DNA of 62,148 nt from contig JARHYK010000023.1 of the NCBI GenBank assembly GCA_029258515.1, positions 1 through 62,148 on the forward strand, written 5' to 3'. Positions 18,110 to 27,411 of the stretch are shown piece by piece (position 1 is the stretch's first letter; the number at the start of each line of letters is the position of its first letter). This DNA is from Clostridia bacterium. GTDB lineage: Bacteria > Bacillota > Clostridia > TANB77 > CAG-508. Both the position numbers and the translations under genes were made by a program. Under the pieces are notes generated by a model that saw only the letters and a list, made by a program, of their open reading frames with translations, was not told the origin of the DNA and made no database searches.

Positions 18110-19960
18110 ATGAAAGTATTATTTAAAAATAAAACAAAGTACAGTATGGAAAATTATGAGGAATTTTTAAGATTTCACCAAGAAAAATATGGACTAAAAT
18201 ATACAATTTCCACGATAATTATTATGTTATTACTGATTTTTTGTATTATAGCTCAATTAAAATCTAAAAGTTTTTATCCGTTAGCTTTTACAGTAATAAT
18301 TCTAATAGTATTTTTAGTATATAGATATTACCAGCCAAGAGAAATAATAAAAAAAGAGAAAAAAAGTAAAAAGATAAAAAATGAGCAAGAATTTATTTTT
18401 AAATTTTATAATAAATACTTTCTAATATATAGCCAAAAAGTATTTTCAAAAATAAGATATTTTAAGCTATATAAAATATTTGAAACTCAAGATTTTTTTT
18501 ATTTGTATTTAGATAAAACACATTCTTTTTTAATATCAAAAGAAGGATTTGAAAAAGGAACTCCAGAAGAATTTAGAAAATTCATAAATAAAAAATGTAA
18601 ATTTAAAATGAAAGATGAAAGGAAAAAAATAATGAATACACTACTAATTATAATATTAAAATTATTAAATATAATATTAAAAATATTTGGAAAACAAGGA
18701 GGAAACATACTTGGAAAACTTGCAAAGAAATTTAATCCAAATATATTAGAATTTTTTAAAGTTGATTGTCCTGTAATAGCAGTTACAGCAACAAATGGAA
18801 AAACATCAACCAATAATCAAATAGCATATACTTTAGAAACTGCTGGATATAAAGTACTAAGTAATAAAAAAGGAAATAATATGGAAACTGGTATAATATC
18901 AGTTTTAATAAAAAATTCCACATTAACAGGAAAAGTAAAAGCAGATTTTATAACATTTGAAGTAGATGAAAATTATGTTCCAATAATATTTAGTAAATGT
19001 AGATTAGATACATTAGTTATTTTAGATTTCTTTAGAGACCAATTAGATAGAAATGGAACTGTAGAAACACTTATAGGAAAAATAAACGAGTTTTTGAAAG
19101 ACTATCAAAGAAATTTAGTATTAAATAGTGATGACCCAAATGTATCTAGATTGAGTAACTCAAACCCAGAAAATAAAAATGTTTACTTCTATAGTGTAGA
19201 AAAATATGAAAAGGCTACTGAAAAAATGGAAGAAGCAGGAGAAGGTAGATACTGCCCATTTTGTGATACTAAACTTGAATATGAATATTACCAATATTCA
19301 CATATAGGTAAATTCAAGTGTCCAAAATGTGGTTTTGGAAGCAACGAAATATATAAATTAGCTCAAAACATAAATTTAAAAGAAAAAACATTTGAAGTTG
19401 ATGGAATTAAATATAAAATAAACGAAAATAGCATTTATACAATATATAACTATATGGCAGTATTAGCAGTAATGAATATATATAATATAGAACCTGAAAT
19501 GATAATAAAAGCTTTTGAAACATTTAATTTTAAAAATGGTAGATTAGAAACAATTAGTGTAAAAGGAATGGAAACAACATTCAATTTAGCTAAAAATCCA
19601 ACAGGAGGAAATGTTAGCTTGAAACTTTTAGAACAAAACACAGAAGAAAAAGAATTGTTATTTGCTGTAAACGACAAAATAGCAGATGGCATAGATGTTT
19701 CTTGGATTTGGGACATAAATTTCGAAGCAATATTAGATAAAAATGTTACAAAAATTGTCACAGCAGGTGATAGAGCATATGATTTGGCAATTAGATTTAA
19801 AATAGCCGGATTTGATATAGATAAAATTATACCTTGTGAAAATTATGAAGATGCAGTAGAAGAATTATATAAAAACAAGAACAGAAAATATATTATTGCA
19901 AATTATACAGCATTACAACCATTAAGAACAATGGCAATAAATTACGACAAAACTAAATAA
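18110..19960 (+). CDS. murT: YcxB-like domain fused to MurT (lipid II isoglutaminyl synthase, ligase subunit)
   Basis: MurT with GatD amidates the D-Glu of lipid II. Residues ~175-616 are a full MurT: Mur-ligase P-loop TATNGKTSTNN, the TFEVDENYVP and DFFRDQLDR motifs, and a four-Cys zinc ribbon (CPFCDTKL...CPKCGFG), then NLAKNPTGGNVSL and the MurT-type C-terminal domain. Residues 1-174 are extra: two transmembrane segments (about 35-70) and an IFETQDFFYLYL...FRKFI stretch like the YcxB family. An internal ATG at 18632, in frame and preceded by GAAAGG, would start at the point where normal MurT begins, so two products are possible. gatD follows by 18 bases. Confidence 0.85.
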   Translation: MKVLFKNKTKYSMENYEEFLRFHQEKYGLKYTISTIIIMLLLIFCIIAQLKSKSFYPLAFTVIILIVFLVYRYYQPREIIKKEKKSKKIKNEQEFIFKFYNKYFLIYSQKVFSKIRYFKLYKIFETQDFFYLYLDKTHSFLISKEGFEKGTPEEFRKFINKKCKFKMKDERKKIMNTLLIIILKLLNIILKIFGKQGGNILGKLAKKFNPNILEFFKVDCPVIAVTATNGKTSTNNQIAYTLETAGYKVLSNKKGNNMETGIISVLIKNSTLTGKVKADFITFEVDENYVPIIFSKCRLDTLVILDFFRDQLDRNGTVETLIGKINEFLKDYQRNLVLNSDDPNVSRLSNSNPENKNVYFYSVEKYEKATEKMEEAGEGRYCPFCDTKLEYEYYQYSHIGKFKCPKCGFGSNEIYKLAQNINLKEKTFEVDGIKYKINENSIYTIYNYMAVLAVMNIYNIEPEMIIKAFETFNFKNGRLETISVKGMETTFNLAKNPTGGNVSLKLLEQNTEEKELLFAVNDKIADGIDVSWIWDINFEAILDKNVTKIVTAGDRAYDLAIRFKIAGFDIDKIIPCENYEDAVEELYKNKNRKYIIANYTALQPLRTMAINYDKTK

Positions 19961-19978
19961 AAGTTGGAGGAAAAAATA

Positions 19979-20689
19979 ATGAACGAATTAAAAATATTAT
20001 ACTTTTACCCAGATATTTTAGAATTATATGGAGATCATGCAAATATTGACATATTAAAATATAGAATAGAAAAAAGAAATATAAAATGTATAATAGATAC
20101 ATATAATTTAGGCGATGAAGAACCAAATTTTAACGAGTACGACATCATATTCTTAGCAGGCGGAATGGATAAAGATAAATATGTGCTAGTAGAAGATTTG
20201 AAAAAATACAAAGAAAAAATAGAATTAGCAGTAAAACAAGGAGTATTTTTCCTTTTAGTAGGACAAGGGTACGAAATATTTGGAAAATACTATGAAGATG
20301 AAAAAGAAAACAAAATGGAATGTTTAAATATCTTTCCGTATTATGTAAAAGAAGAAAAAGACAAAAAATATATTGGAAATGTAGTAATAGAAGTAGAATT
20401 AGAAGAAAACAAAAAAGTAAAAGTAGTAGGATTCGAGAATCATAAAGGTCAAGTCATGAATTTAGTTTCAGCATTTGGTACAATAATTGAAGGAAACCAA
20501 AAAGAAGGATTTTTTATAGGAAATGTATTAGGAACATATATTCATGGACCATTACTTTCAAAAAACCCAGAAGTTTCAGATTATATAATAAAATATGCAT
20601 TAGAAAGAAAATACGAAGAAAAAATTAATTTAAAAAAATTAGATGATGGATTTGAAGAAAAATGCAAAGAAAAATTAATAAAAGAATAA
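19979..20689 (+). CDS. gatD: GatD-like amidotransferase subunit without catalytic Cys
   Basis: A 236-residue class-I glutamine-amidotransferase-like protein paired with MurT. Fold landmarks are present: IIFLAGGMD, the strand-turn FLLVGQGYEIFG, GFENHKGQ, and YIHGP with His189. In the family the nucleophile sits in AICGGxQLLG; here the aligned residue is Gly95 (LLVGQGYEIFG), and the ENHxGR Arg is Gln158. Glutamine hydrolysis is therefore not expected. The protein may act as a structural partner of MurT, with ammonia from elsewhere. A TTG at 19964 is open, but GGAGG fits the ATG at 19979. Confidence 0.8.
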   Translation: MNELKILYFYPDILELYGDHANIDILKYRIEKRNIKCIIDTYNLGDEEPNFNEYDIIFLAGGMDKDKYVLVEDLKKYKEKIELAVKQGVFFLLVGQGYEIFGKYYEDEKENKMECLNIFPYYVKEEKDKKYIGNVVIEVELEENKKVKVVGFENHKGQVMNLVSAFGTIIEGNQKEGFFIGNVLGTYIHGPLLSKNPEVSDYIIKYALERKYEEKINLKKLDDGFEEKCKEKLIKE

Positions 20690-20763
20690 ATTAACAAAAT
20701 ACAAACTTGTTTAAAACTAGAAAAAATGCGCATGTTTTTGCAAAACAAATAGGAGTAAATGAA

Positions 20764-21825
20764 GTGAAAATAAGTATTAATAAAATTATTGATGAAGTCT
20801 TAGAAACAAAAGATTTAAAAGATATTGAAAGAGTAAAGAGTCTCTATTTGAAATTAGGAGAAATTTTTGCATATAACGTAGAATATTTTTATACTAAAGA
20901 AACAGAGAAAATATATGAAAAAGATTTGACTATAAAATCAATACAAACATCAAATTATCAAAATAAAATAAATGTAGTATGTAAACAAATAGCACAAATA
21001 TTAGTTGAGGCAATCAATAAAATGGCTAAAAAGGAAAAAAAAAATATGACAGCAAAATTAATAGGTTATGAAGAAGGAAAAAAAAATCATGTTATAACAT
21101 TATTAACACTAGAAAATAGCAATTATTATTTAGATTTGTATAAAGATTTATATAGAATTCAAAAAGGTATGAGAACAAAATATTTTGCACCTGAAGAAGA
21201 GATATTAGCACGAGAAATCAATAATTATTATCCGATAAAAAGTGAATTTGATGGAGTAAAGTGTCAAAATATTTCAAAAGAAGAGAATGAAAAGATAGAT
21301 AAAAAGATAGGATATTTAAAATACGGTATATATACAGAAGATGTAATAGAAATGTTAAAAGAAGAAATCGAAGAAGAAAAAGAAAACATTTTAGAATACA
21401 TTAGTAATAATAATTTAAAAAACAAAGAAAACAAACTTACAAAATTTAAAATAGATTTTATATTTAAACATTTTAAAAATAATTATTTACCAGCAAAGAC
21501 AATGGAAATATTTGAATTAGAACGATTTTATTTAAAAACTTTTGCAAATATATTAAATGAAAATGATAAGGAAAATATTGATATATTTAAAATACACATA
21601 GAAACTAAGGAAAAACCTGATATATATTATAAAGAAAGTATACTTTATGAATTTGAATTTACAAAAGAAAATAGATTCTTTTATTATATTTATAATTCAA
21701 TAGATAAAGGGTATAGAGAAATAACAGAAGAAGAAATACTTGATATGAAAGCAAAAAAAGAATTAACATATAAAAGTAAATATAATACACCAAAATTTGA
21801 AAGAAAAAATATGGAAAGAAATTAA
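20764..21825 (+). CDS. Transglutaminase-like (papain-fold) protein, 3' end frameshifted
   Basis: Predicted papain/transglutaminase fold with candidate triad Cys73 (NVVCKQIAQIL), His109 (KKNHVITLL) and Asp124 (YYLDLYKDL), then RIQKGMRTKYFAPEEE, a pattern seen in uncharacterised gut Bacillota proteins. The GTG start has AGGAG 8 bases upstream; an upstream TTG (20707) lacks an SD. The frame ends at TAA 21823-21825, but the next frame continues in coding style (IWKEIKTESKINTG...KYYKKIKSIGN) to a TAA at 21941-21943. Dropping one A from the A6 run at 21804-21809 joins them. Unlike the four CGGA genes, this break is in a homopolymer. Function unknown. Confidence 0.55.
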   Translation: MKISINKIIDEVLETKDLKDIERVKSLYLKLGEIFAYNVEYFYTKETEKIYEKDLTIKSIQTSNYQNKINVVCKQIAQILVEAINKMAKKEKKNMTAKLIGYEEGKKNHVITLLTLENSNYYLDLYKDLYRIQKGMRTKYFAPEEEILAREINNYYPIKSEFDGVKCQNISKEENEKIDKKIGYLKYGIYTEDVIEMLKEEIEEEKENILEYISNNNLKNKENKLTKFKIDFIFKHFKNNYLPAKTMEIFELERFYLKTFANILNENDKENIDIFKIHIETKEKPDIYYKESILYEFEFTKENRFFYYIYNSIDKGYREITEEEILDMKAKKELTYKSKYNTPKFERKNMERN

Positions 21826-21957
21826 AACAGAAAGTAAAATTAATACAGGCATTGATATAGTAGACAAAGTTTTAACTAATTATTTCAAGTTTGCATTAGA
21901 AGAAACAAAATATTATAAAAAAATAAAAAGTATAGGAAATTAATAAATAGTAACCAA

Positions 21958-21998
21958 AAAAACTCTTTTCAATATAATATATAATGAAAGGAGTTTTT
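21958..21998 (+). promoter_or_regulatory. Hairpin sequestering the SD of the peroxiredoxin gene
   Basis: AAAAACTCTTTTCA (21958-21971) pairs with TGAAAGGAGTTTTT (21985-21998), 14 pairs including one G-U. The 3' arm contains the only SD (AAAGGAG) of the gene starting at 22003. It may be a translational control hairpin, or a terminator of the upstream unit that also holds the SD. Confidence 0.55.
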
Positions 21999-22002
21999 AT
22001 TT

Positions 22003-22641
22003 ATGGATTATGAATTAATGATGAATGGAAATGTAAAAATTGGACAAAAAGCACCGGAATTTAAGGCAGTAACTACATTTGGAAAAGTAAGTTTAAATGA
22101 TTATGAAGGTAAGTGGTTAGTACTATTTTCTCATCCAGGAGACTTTACTCCAGTATGTACAACGGAAATGATAGGATTTACGAAAGCTCATACATATTTT
22201 AAAAGTTTGAATACAGAATTATTAGGATTAAGTATAGACTCACTAAATTCACATTTAGCTTGGGTATATGATATTTATTGTAAAACAGGAATAAAAGTAT
22301 CATTTCCAATTATAGCAGATTTAAGTGGCAAAATAGCAAGGCAGTATGGAATGATATCAAATGATATAAGCAGTATAGAAACGGTTAGAAATGTATATAT
22401 AATAGATGATAAAGGAATAATTAGAACAATACTAATATACCCGATGAATATAGGAAGATTTATACCAGAAATAATAAGAATAATAAAAGCATTGCAAATA
22501 TCTGAAGAAAGTAAATGTGTAACACCAGCTAATTGGATACCTAATCAACCATTAATAATGTTACCACCAAAAACATACAAAGAACTAGAAGAAAGAAATA
22601 AAAAAGGAATAAGTTGGTATTTAAATTTTGATAAATACTAA
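22003..22641 (+). CDS. Peroxiredoxin (1-Cys/Prx6 type)
   Basis: A 212-residue thiol peroxidase reducing peroxides. The peroxidatic Cys is in HPGDFTPVCTTE, the canonical PxxxTxxC motif. The long C-terminal arm (after about residue 160, with PANWIPNQPLIMLPP) is the Prx6-subfamily feature for dimerisation. A further Cys (KCVTPANW) might act as resolving residue. It is monocistronic behind the hairpin described at 21958-21998. Confidence 0.92.
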   Translation: MDYELMMNGNVKIGQKAPEFKAVTTFGKVSLNDYEGKWLVLFSHPGDFTPVCTTEMIGFTKAHTYFKSLNTELLGLSIDSLNSHLAWVYDIYCKTGIKVSFPIIADLSGKIARQYGMISNDISSIETVRNVYIIDDKGIIRTILIYPMNIGRFIPEIIRIIKALQISEESKCVTPANWIPNQPLIMLPPKTYKELEERNKKGISWYLNFDKY

Positions 22642-22787
22642 AAAATAAATCTATATTTAGTTTAAAATATTAAATATAGATATTTTTATATCAAAAATTT
22701 AAACATAATTTCAAATTTACTGACAAAAACTAAAATATATGATATAATTTATGCATAATAAAATTAAAAGAAAGAAAGGAAATGAAA

Positions 22788-24116
22788 ATGTCAAAACCAG
22801 TAGTAGCAATAATAGGAAAACCAAATGTGGGAAAATCAACTTTTTTCAACTATCTAGTGGGAAGCAGAATATCAATAGTAGAAGATACACCAGGAGTAAC
22901 TAGAGATAGAGTATATGCAGAAACAAATTGGAGAGGAAGAAATTTCACTTTAATTGATACAGGAGGAATAGAACCAGAATCAGAAGATATAATAATATCT
23001 CAAATGAGAGAGCAAGCTAATCTAGCTATAGAAATGGCAGATGTAATTATATTTTTAACTGATATAAAACAAGGAGTAACAGCTGCAGATAGAGAAATAG
23101 CGTTAATGCTTAAAAAATCAGGAAAACCAATAGTTTTAGTGTGCAATAAAGCAGATAATTTTGGAAGGGATAAAGAAGAAGCATATGAATTTTATAACTT
23201 AGGACTAGGAGATCCTTTTCCAATATCAGCAAGTAATGCAATAGGAATAGGAGATGTGTTAGACGAGATATATAATTACTTCCCACAAAAAGATGCAAAT
23301 GAAGAAGATGAAGAAATAATAAAAGTAGCAGTAATAGGAAAACCAAATGTAGGAAAATCATCTTTGATAAATAAAATATTAGGAGAAAAAAGAACTATAG
23401 TAAGTAATATTGCAGGAACAACAAGAGATGCAATAGATTCATATTTTGAAAATGAAAAAGGAAAATATACTTTAATAGATACAGCTGGAATTAGGAGAAA
23501 AAGTAAGGTAAATGAAAGAATAGAAAAATACAGCGTAATGAGAAGCATGCTTGCAATAGAAAGAGCAGATGTATGCTTAATGATGATAGATGCAAATGAA
23601 GGTGTAACAGAACAAGATACTAAAATTGCAGGAGAAGCACATGAAGCAGGAAAAGGCATAATTATAGTTGTAAATAAATGGGATGAAGTAGAAAAAGAAA
23701 CAGGAACACTAGAAAAATACAAAAAAGAAATATATTCAAAATTATCATACTTATCTTATGCACCAATAGTATTTATATCAGCTAAAACAGGACAAAGAGT
23801 AAATAAGCTATTTGACATGATAAATGAGGTAGCAAAACAAAACGCTATGAGAATATCAACATCAGTGTTAAATGAAGTAATAAATGAAGCAATAGCAATA
23901 GTACAACCACCAACAGATAAAGGAAAAAGACTAAAAATATTTTATGGTACACAAGCTTCAACAAAACCACCAACATTTGTAATATTTGTAAATAGTAAAC
24001 AATTATTCCATTTCTCATATGAAAGATATTTAGTAAATCAAATAAGAAAAGAATTTGGATTACAAGGAACACCAATAAGAGTAATTGTTAGAGAAAAAAA
24101 TGAAAAAGATGTATAA
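22788..24116 (+). CDS. der: Ribosome-biogenesis GTPase Der (EngA)
   Basis: A 442-residue double GTPase needed for 50S assembly. G domain 1 has [18 protein letters not shown] and NKAD; G domain 2 has [23 protein letters not shown] and NKWD; a C-terminal KH-like domain follows. Two in-frame ATGs exist (22782 and 22788); the AAGGA is correctly spaced only for the second. It begins a der-plsY-gpsA group. Confidence 0.97.
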   Translation: MSKPVVAIIGKPNVGKSTFFNYLVGSRISIVEDTPGVTRDRVYAETNWRGRNFTLIDTGGIEPESEDIIISQMREQANLAIEMADVIIFLTDIKQGVTAADREIALMLKKSGKPIVLVCNKADNFGRDKEEAYEFYNLGLGDPFPISASNAIGIGDVLDEIYNYFPQKDANEEDEEIIKVAVIGKPNVGKSSLINKILGEKRTIVSNIAGTTRDAIDSYFENEKGKYTLIDTAGIRRKSKVNERIEKYSVMRSMLAIERADVCLMMIDANEGVTEQDTKIAGEAHEAGKGIIIVVNKWDEVEKETGTLEKYKKEIYSKLSYLSYAPIVFISAKTGQRVNKLFDMINEVAKQNAMRISTSVLNEVINEAIAIVQPPTDKGKRLKIFYGTQASTKPPTFVIFVNSKQLFHFSYERYLVNQIRKEFGLQGTPIRVIVREKNEKDV

Positions 24117-24165
24117 ATTTTAATGAAGATAAAATATATTTTTGAAAGGTTAAAATGGTGAAAAA

Positions 24166-24798
24166 ATGGCAACAAATATCATAATAGCAATAATTGCATA
24201 TTTAATAGGAAGTATAAATTTTTCAGTAATAATAAGTAAAAAAGTTGCTGGATTTGATGTAAGAGAAAAAGGAAGTGGAAATGCAGGAAGTACAAATGTA
24301 CTTCGTTCAGTAGGAAAAGGAGCAGCATTATTAACATTAATATGTGATGTATTAAAGGGAGTTATAGCAATTTTAATAGCAATATGGCTAGGAAAAATAG
24401 TAGAAAATGCTGATAAAGCATTATTAGTACAAATAGCAGGAATAGCAGTAGTATTAGGACATACTTTTCCAATATTTTTCAAATTTAAAGGAGGAAAGGG
24501 AGTTGCAACATCATTAGGAATTTTACTAATGACAAATTGGCAAATAGGACTTATTTGTTTAGTGTTTGCATTAGTTTTAATGGCATTAACACAAATGGTA
24601 TCATTAGGTTCATGCTCAGCAGCTGTATTATTTCCAGTATTAACATTATTTATAAAAGATCATTTTATAGTAACTGAAGGTACAGATTATTTCATATTCA
24701 GTGTAATATTAGCAATAATAGTATTAGTAAATCACAGAAGCAATATAAAAAGAATGTTAAATGGAACAGAAAATAAATTGTCATTTAAGAAAAAATAA
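24166..24798 (+). CDS. plsY: Acyl-phosphate:glycerol-3-phosphate acyltransferase PlsY
   Basis: A 210-residue membrane protein with about five transmembrane segments. It makes lysophosphatidic acid from acyl-phosphate and glycerol-3-phosphate. The family motifs are GSGNAGSTN (loop 1), GHTFPIFFKFKGGKG (loop 2) and NHRSNIKRMLNGTE (loop 3). The substrate it uses is made by GpsA, encoded just downstream. Confidence 0.96.
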   Translation: MATNIIIAIIAYLIGSINFSVIISKKVAGFDVREKGSGNAGSTNVLRSVGKGAALLTLICDVLKGVIAILIAIWLGKIVENADKALLVQIAGIAVVLGHTFPIFFKFKGGKGVATSLGILLMTNWQIGLICLVFALVLMALTQMVSLGSCSAAVLFPVLTLFIKDHFIVTEGTDYFIFSVILAIIVLVNHRSNIKRMLNGTENKLSFKKK

Positions 24799-24914
24799 AT
24801 ACCAATGAAATGATAACAAGAAAAATATGAGAAGTGTAAATTTATATTAGTAATATTAACAATATTATTTATCATATATATTACAAAGAAAAAAATAAAG
24901 GAGAGGAATATATA

Positions 24915-25904
24915 ATGAAAACTATAGCTATAATAGGAAGTGGAAGCTGGGGAGTAGCACTTGGAACATATTTGGCAAGATTAGGAAACAAAATTAAAAT
25001 ATGGTCATTTTTAGAAGAAGAAAAAGATTTAATAAATAATGAAAAGAAATGCAAATTCTTACCAAATTTAAAAATACCAGAAAACATATATTGCTCAACA
25101 GATTTTGAAGAGGTAATAAAAGATTCTGATTTCATATTACATGTAACACCATCAAAATTCACAAGAAGTACATTTAAAGAGTATAAAAAATATGTAGGAA
25201 ATAAACCTATTATAATATGCTCAAAAGGATTCGAAAAAGATACATTAAAAACATTAGATGAAGTAATATTAGATGAAATGCCAACAGCGAAAGTAGGAGC
25301 GTTATCAGGACCAAGTCATGCAGAAGAAGTAGCACAAGCAATACCAACAGTACTAGTAATAGCATCAGAAGATGAAAAGATACGAGAAGAAGTACAAAAC
25401 ACATTTATGTCAGCTGAAATGAGAATATATACCTCAGATGATTTAAAAGGCGTCGAGCTAGGAGGAGCATTAAAAAATATAATAGCGTTTTGTGCAGGAG
25501 TAAGTGCAGGAGTAGGTCTTGGAGATAATACATTTGCAGCACTAATAACAAGAGGATTAGGAGAGTTAGCAAGATTAGGAGTAGCTCTAGGAGGAAAAAA
25601 AGAAACATTTTACGGCTTAAGTGGTTTAGGAGATTTGATTGTAACTTGTTTAAGCGAACATAGTAGAAACAGAAAAGCAGGAAAATTAATAGGGCAAGGC
25701 AAAACATTAGAAGAAGCAAAAAAAGAAGTTGGTATGGTAATTGAAAGTATAGATAACATAGATGTAGCATATGAATTAAGCAAAAAATATGATATAGAAG
25801 TTCCAATAATAGATGTAGCATATGAGATAATATATAATAATTTAGATGCAAAAGAGGCAGTAAAAAGATTAATGACAAGAAGTAAGAAAGATGAAAATGA
25901 ATAA
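24915..25904 (+). CDS. gpsA: Glycerol-3-phosphate dehydrogenase [NAD(P)+]
   Basis: A 329-residue cytoplasmic enzyme reducing dihydroxyacetone phosphate to sn-glycerol-3-phosphate. The nucleotide-binding loop is IGSGSWGVALG; substrate/catalytic signatures are LSGPSHAEEVAQ, GALKNIIAFCAGVSAGVGLGDNT and GLSGLGDLIVTC. It follows plsY with a 116-base gap. SD is AAGGAGAGG. Confidence 0.97.
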   Translation: MKTIAIIGSGSWGVALGTYLARLGNKIKIWSFLEEEKDLINNEKKCKFLPNLKIPENIYCSTDFEEVIKDSDFILHVTPSKFTRSTFKEYKKYVGNKPIIICSKGFEKDTLKTLDEVILDEMPTAKVGALSGPSHAEEVAQAIPTVLVIASEDEKIREEVQNTFMSAEMRIYTSDDLKGVELGGALKNIIAFCAGVSAGVGLGDNTFAALITRGLGELARLGVALGGKKETFYGLSGLGDLIVTCLSEHSRNRKAGKLIGQGKTLEEAKKEVGMVIESIDNIDVAYELSKKYDIEVPIIDVAYEIIYNNLDAKEAVKRLMTRSKKDENE

Positions 25905-25963
25905 AAATGAATAATTTAGGAAAAAATAGGAATAATAAAAATAAATTTAAGGGAGGAATTAAA

Positions 25964-26479
25964 ATGGAATTTTTTGATAAATTAGGAAAGAAAGCTAGTG
26001 AAGCATATAAGGTAACTGCTGATAAAACAGGGAAATTAGCAAAAGAAGCAAAACTAAGAGTAAAAATATCAGATTTAAAAAATCAAGTAAAAGAAGTTTA
26101 TGAAGAAATAGGTAAAAAAGTATATGAAAAATATACTAAAGAAGAAGGAATAGATATAAAAACAGAATTAGAACCAGAATGCACAAAGATTGATGTTCTA
26201 AATGCTGAAATTGAAAATAATTTAGATGAGTGCCTAGAACTAAAAGATAAAAAAATGTGCACAAAATGTTCAGCTCAAATAGACAAAAACGTTAAATTTT
26301 GTCCAGAATGTGGTGAAAAACAGGAAGAAGAACAAGTAAAAGAAGTTGAAATTCTAGAAAATAAAGATTGCAATTGTGATAAAGAGTGTAGTTGCAATGA
26401 TAATAAATGTAAATGTGAAAATGAAGACAGTAATATAGAAAAAACTGTTGAAGTAGAATCAAATCCAGATTTAGATTAA
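25964..26479 (+). CDS. Zinc-ribbon protein with Cys-rich tail
   Basis: 171 residues from the ATG after GGGAGG (an upstream in-frame ATG at 25907 lacks an SD). The N-terminal half is amphipathic and helical (KLGKKASEAYKVTADKTGKLAKEAK). A zinc ribbon follows, CTKCSAQIDKNVKFCPECG. After an acidic linker there is a second Cys cluster, CNCDKECSCNDNKCKCEN, seven Cys in 18 residues, like a small metallothionein. The ribbon is a common family module; the tail is unusual. Function is unknown; metal binding is inferred. Confidence 0.7.
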   Translation: MEFFDKLGKKASEAYKVTADKTGKLAKEAKLRVKISDLKNQVKEVYEEIGKKVYEKYTKEEGIDIKTELEPECTKIDVLNAEIENNLDECLELKDKKMCTKCSAQIDKNVKFCPECGEKQEEEQVKEVEILENKDCNCDKECSCNDNKCKCENEDSNIEKTVEVESNPDLD

Positions 26480-26503
26480 AATTAGACAAAAAAGGAAAGA
26501 AAA

Positions 26504-26941
26504 ATGAAAATAGTAGTACAAAGAGTAAAAAAAGCTGAAGTTGAAGTTGAAAATAAAGTAGTAGGAAAAATTGATAAAGGTTTTTTAGTATTAGTTGGAA
26601 TAACACATAATGATACTGAAAAAGAAGCAGATTATCTAGCAAAAAAGTTAGTTAATTTAAGAATATTCGAAGATGAAAATGAAAAAATGAATTTAACTTT
26701 AAAAGATGTAAAAGGAAAATTATTGATAGTATCACAATTTACTCTATATGCAAATTGTAAAGAAGGAAATAGGCCATCGTTTATAGAAGCAGCAAGACCA
26801 GAAATGGCAAATAATTTATACGAATATTTTTGCAAAAAATGTCAGGATAATGGAATAGAAGTTGAAAAAGGAATATTTGGAGCTGATATGCAAGTATCTT
26901 TAATAAATGATGGACCAGTAACAATAATAATTGAAAAATAA
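26504..26941 (+). CDS. dtd: D-aminoacyl-tRNA deacylase
   Basis: A 145-residue Dtd that removes D-amino acids from mischarged tRNA. It has the full family signature: MKIVVQRV start, GFLVLVGI, SQFTLYANC with the catalytic Thr, RPSFIEAA, and the cross-subunit NDGPVTI at the C-terminus. SD is AAAGGAA. Confidence 0.97.
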   Translation: MKIVVQRVKKAEVEVENKVVGKIDKGFLVLVGITHNDTEKEADYLAKKLVNLRIFEDENEKMNLTLKDVKGKLLIVSQFTLYANCKEGNRPSFIEAARPEMANNLYEYFCKKCQDNGIEVEKGIFGADMQVSLINDGPVTIIIEK

Positions 26942-26984
26942 AAATAAGATAGTTATATTTTTAAAATATAGCTATCTTATTTTA
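26941..26984. terminator. Bidirectional terminator between dtd and a minus-strand gene
   Basis: AAAATAAGATAG and CTATCTTATTTT flank inner TATATTTT/AAAATATA arms. It has A and T tails on both sides and serves both convergent genes. Confidence 0.85.
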
Positions 26985-27260
26985 ATATGGAAATCTTTCA
27001 AACAAATATTTTATAATATCATTAGCATTGTCCTCACCTACATGAATGTAAACACCTTTATCTAAAGAAATCCACATATTTAAAAAGTAGTTATCAAAAT
27101 TATCAATGTAAACACCAATCATCTCAGCTAGTTCTATAGGATTAGAATATTTTTTTTCCCATTTTATAGTGTTTTTTAAGTTTATTTCAGTATTATAAAA
27201 AGAACTCAAAAATTTATTAATTTCAGCTATATCTTCGCTAAATAAATTCAAAGTTACCAT
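26982..27260 (-). CDS. Small conserved-looking hypothetical protein
   Basis: 92 residues from the ATG preceded by AAGGAG (longer frame to 27320 has no SD). Sequence MVTLNLFSEDIAEINKFLSS...NPIELAEMIGVYIDNFDNYFLNMWISLDKGVYIHV; no signal peptide or membrane segment. It reads like a soluble alpha/beta protein found next to core genes in Clostridia, but I do not recognise a named family. Confidence 0.6.
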   Translation of the reverse strand: MVTLNLFSEDIAEINKFLSSFYNTEINLKNTIKWEKKYSNPIELAEMIGVYIDNFDNYFLNMWISLDKGVYIHVGEDNANDIIKYLFERFPY

Positions 27261-27411
27261 TAAAATGCTCCTTCTTAAAATAGAATCAAAATAATTATTA
27301 TATAAAATTAGTATATGCAAAAAAAAATTAAATATTATTAAATCTGTGTTTTTGAATAAAAATTAAGAATTTGTAAATACTAGAAAAAGAATGAAAATAG
27401 GAGGAATTATA

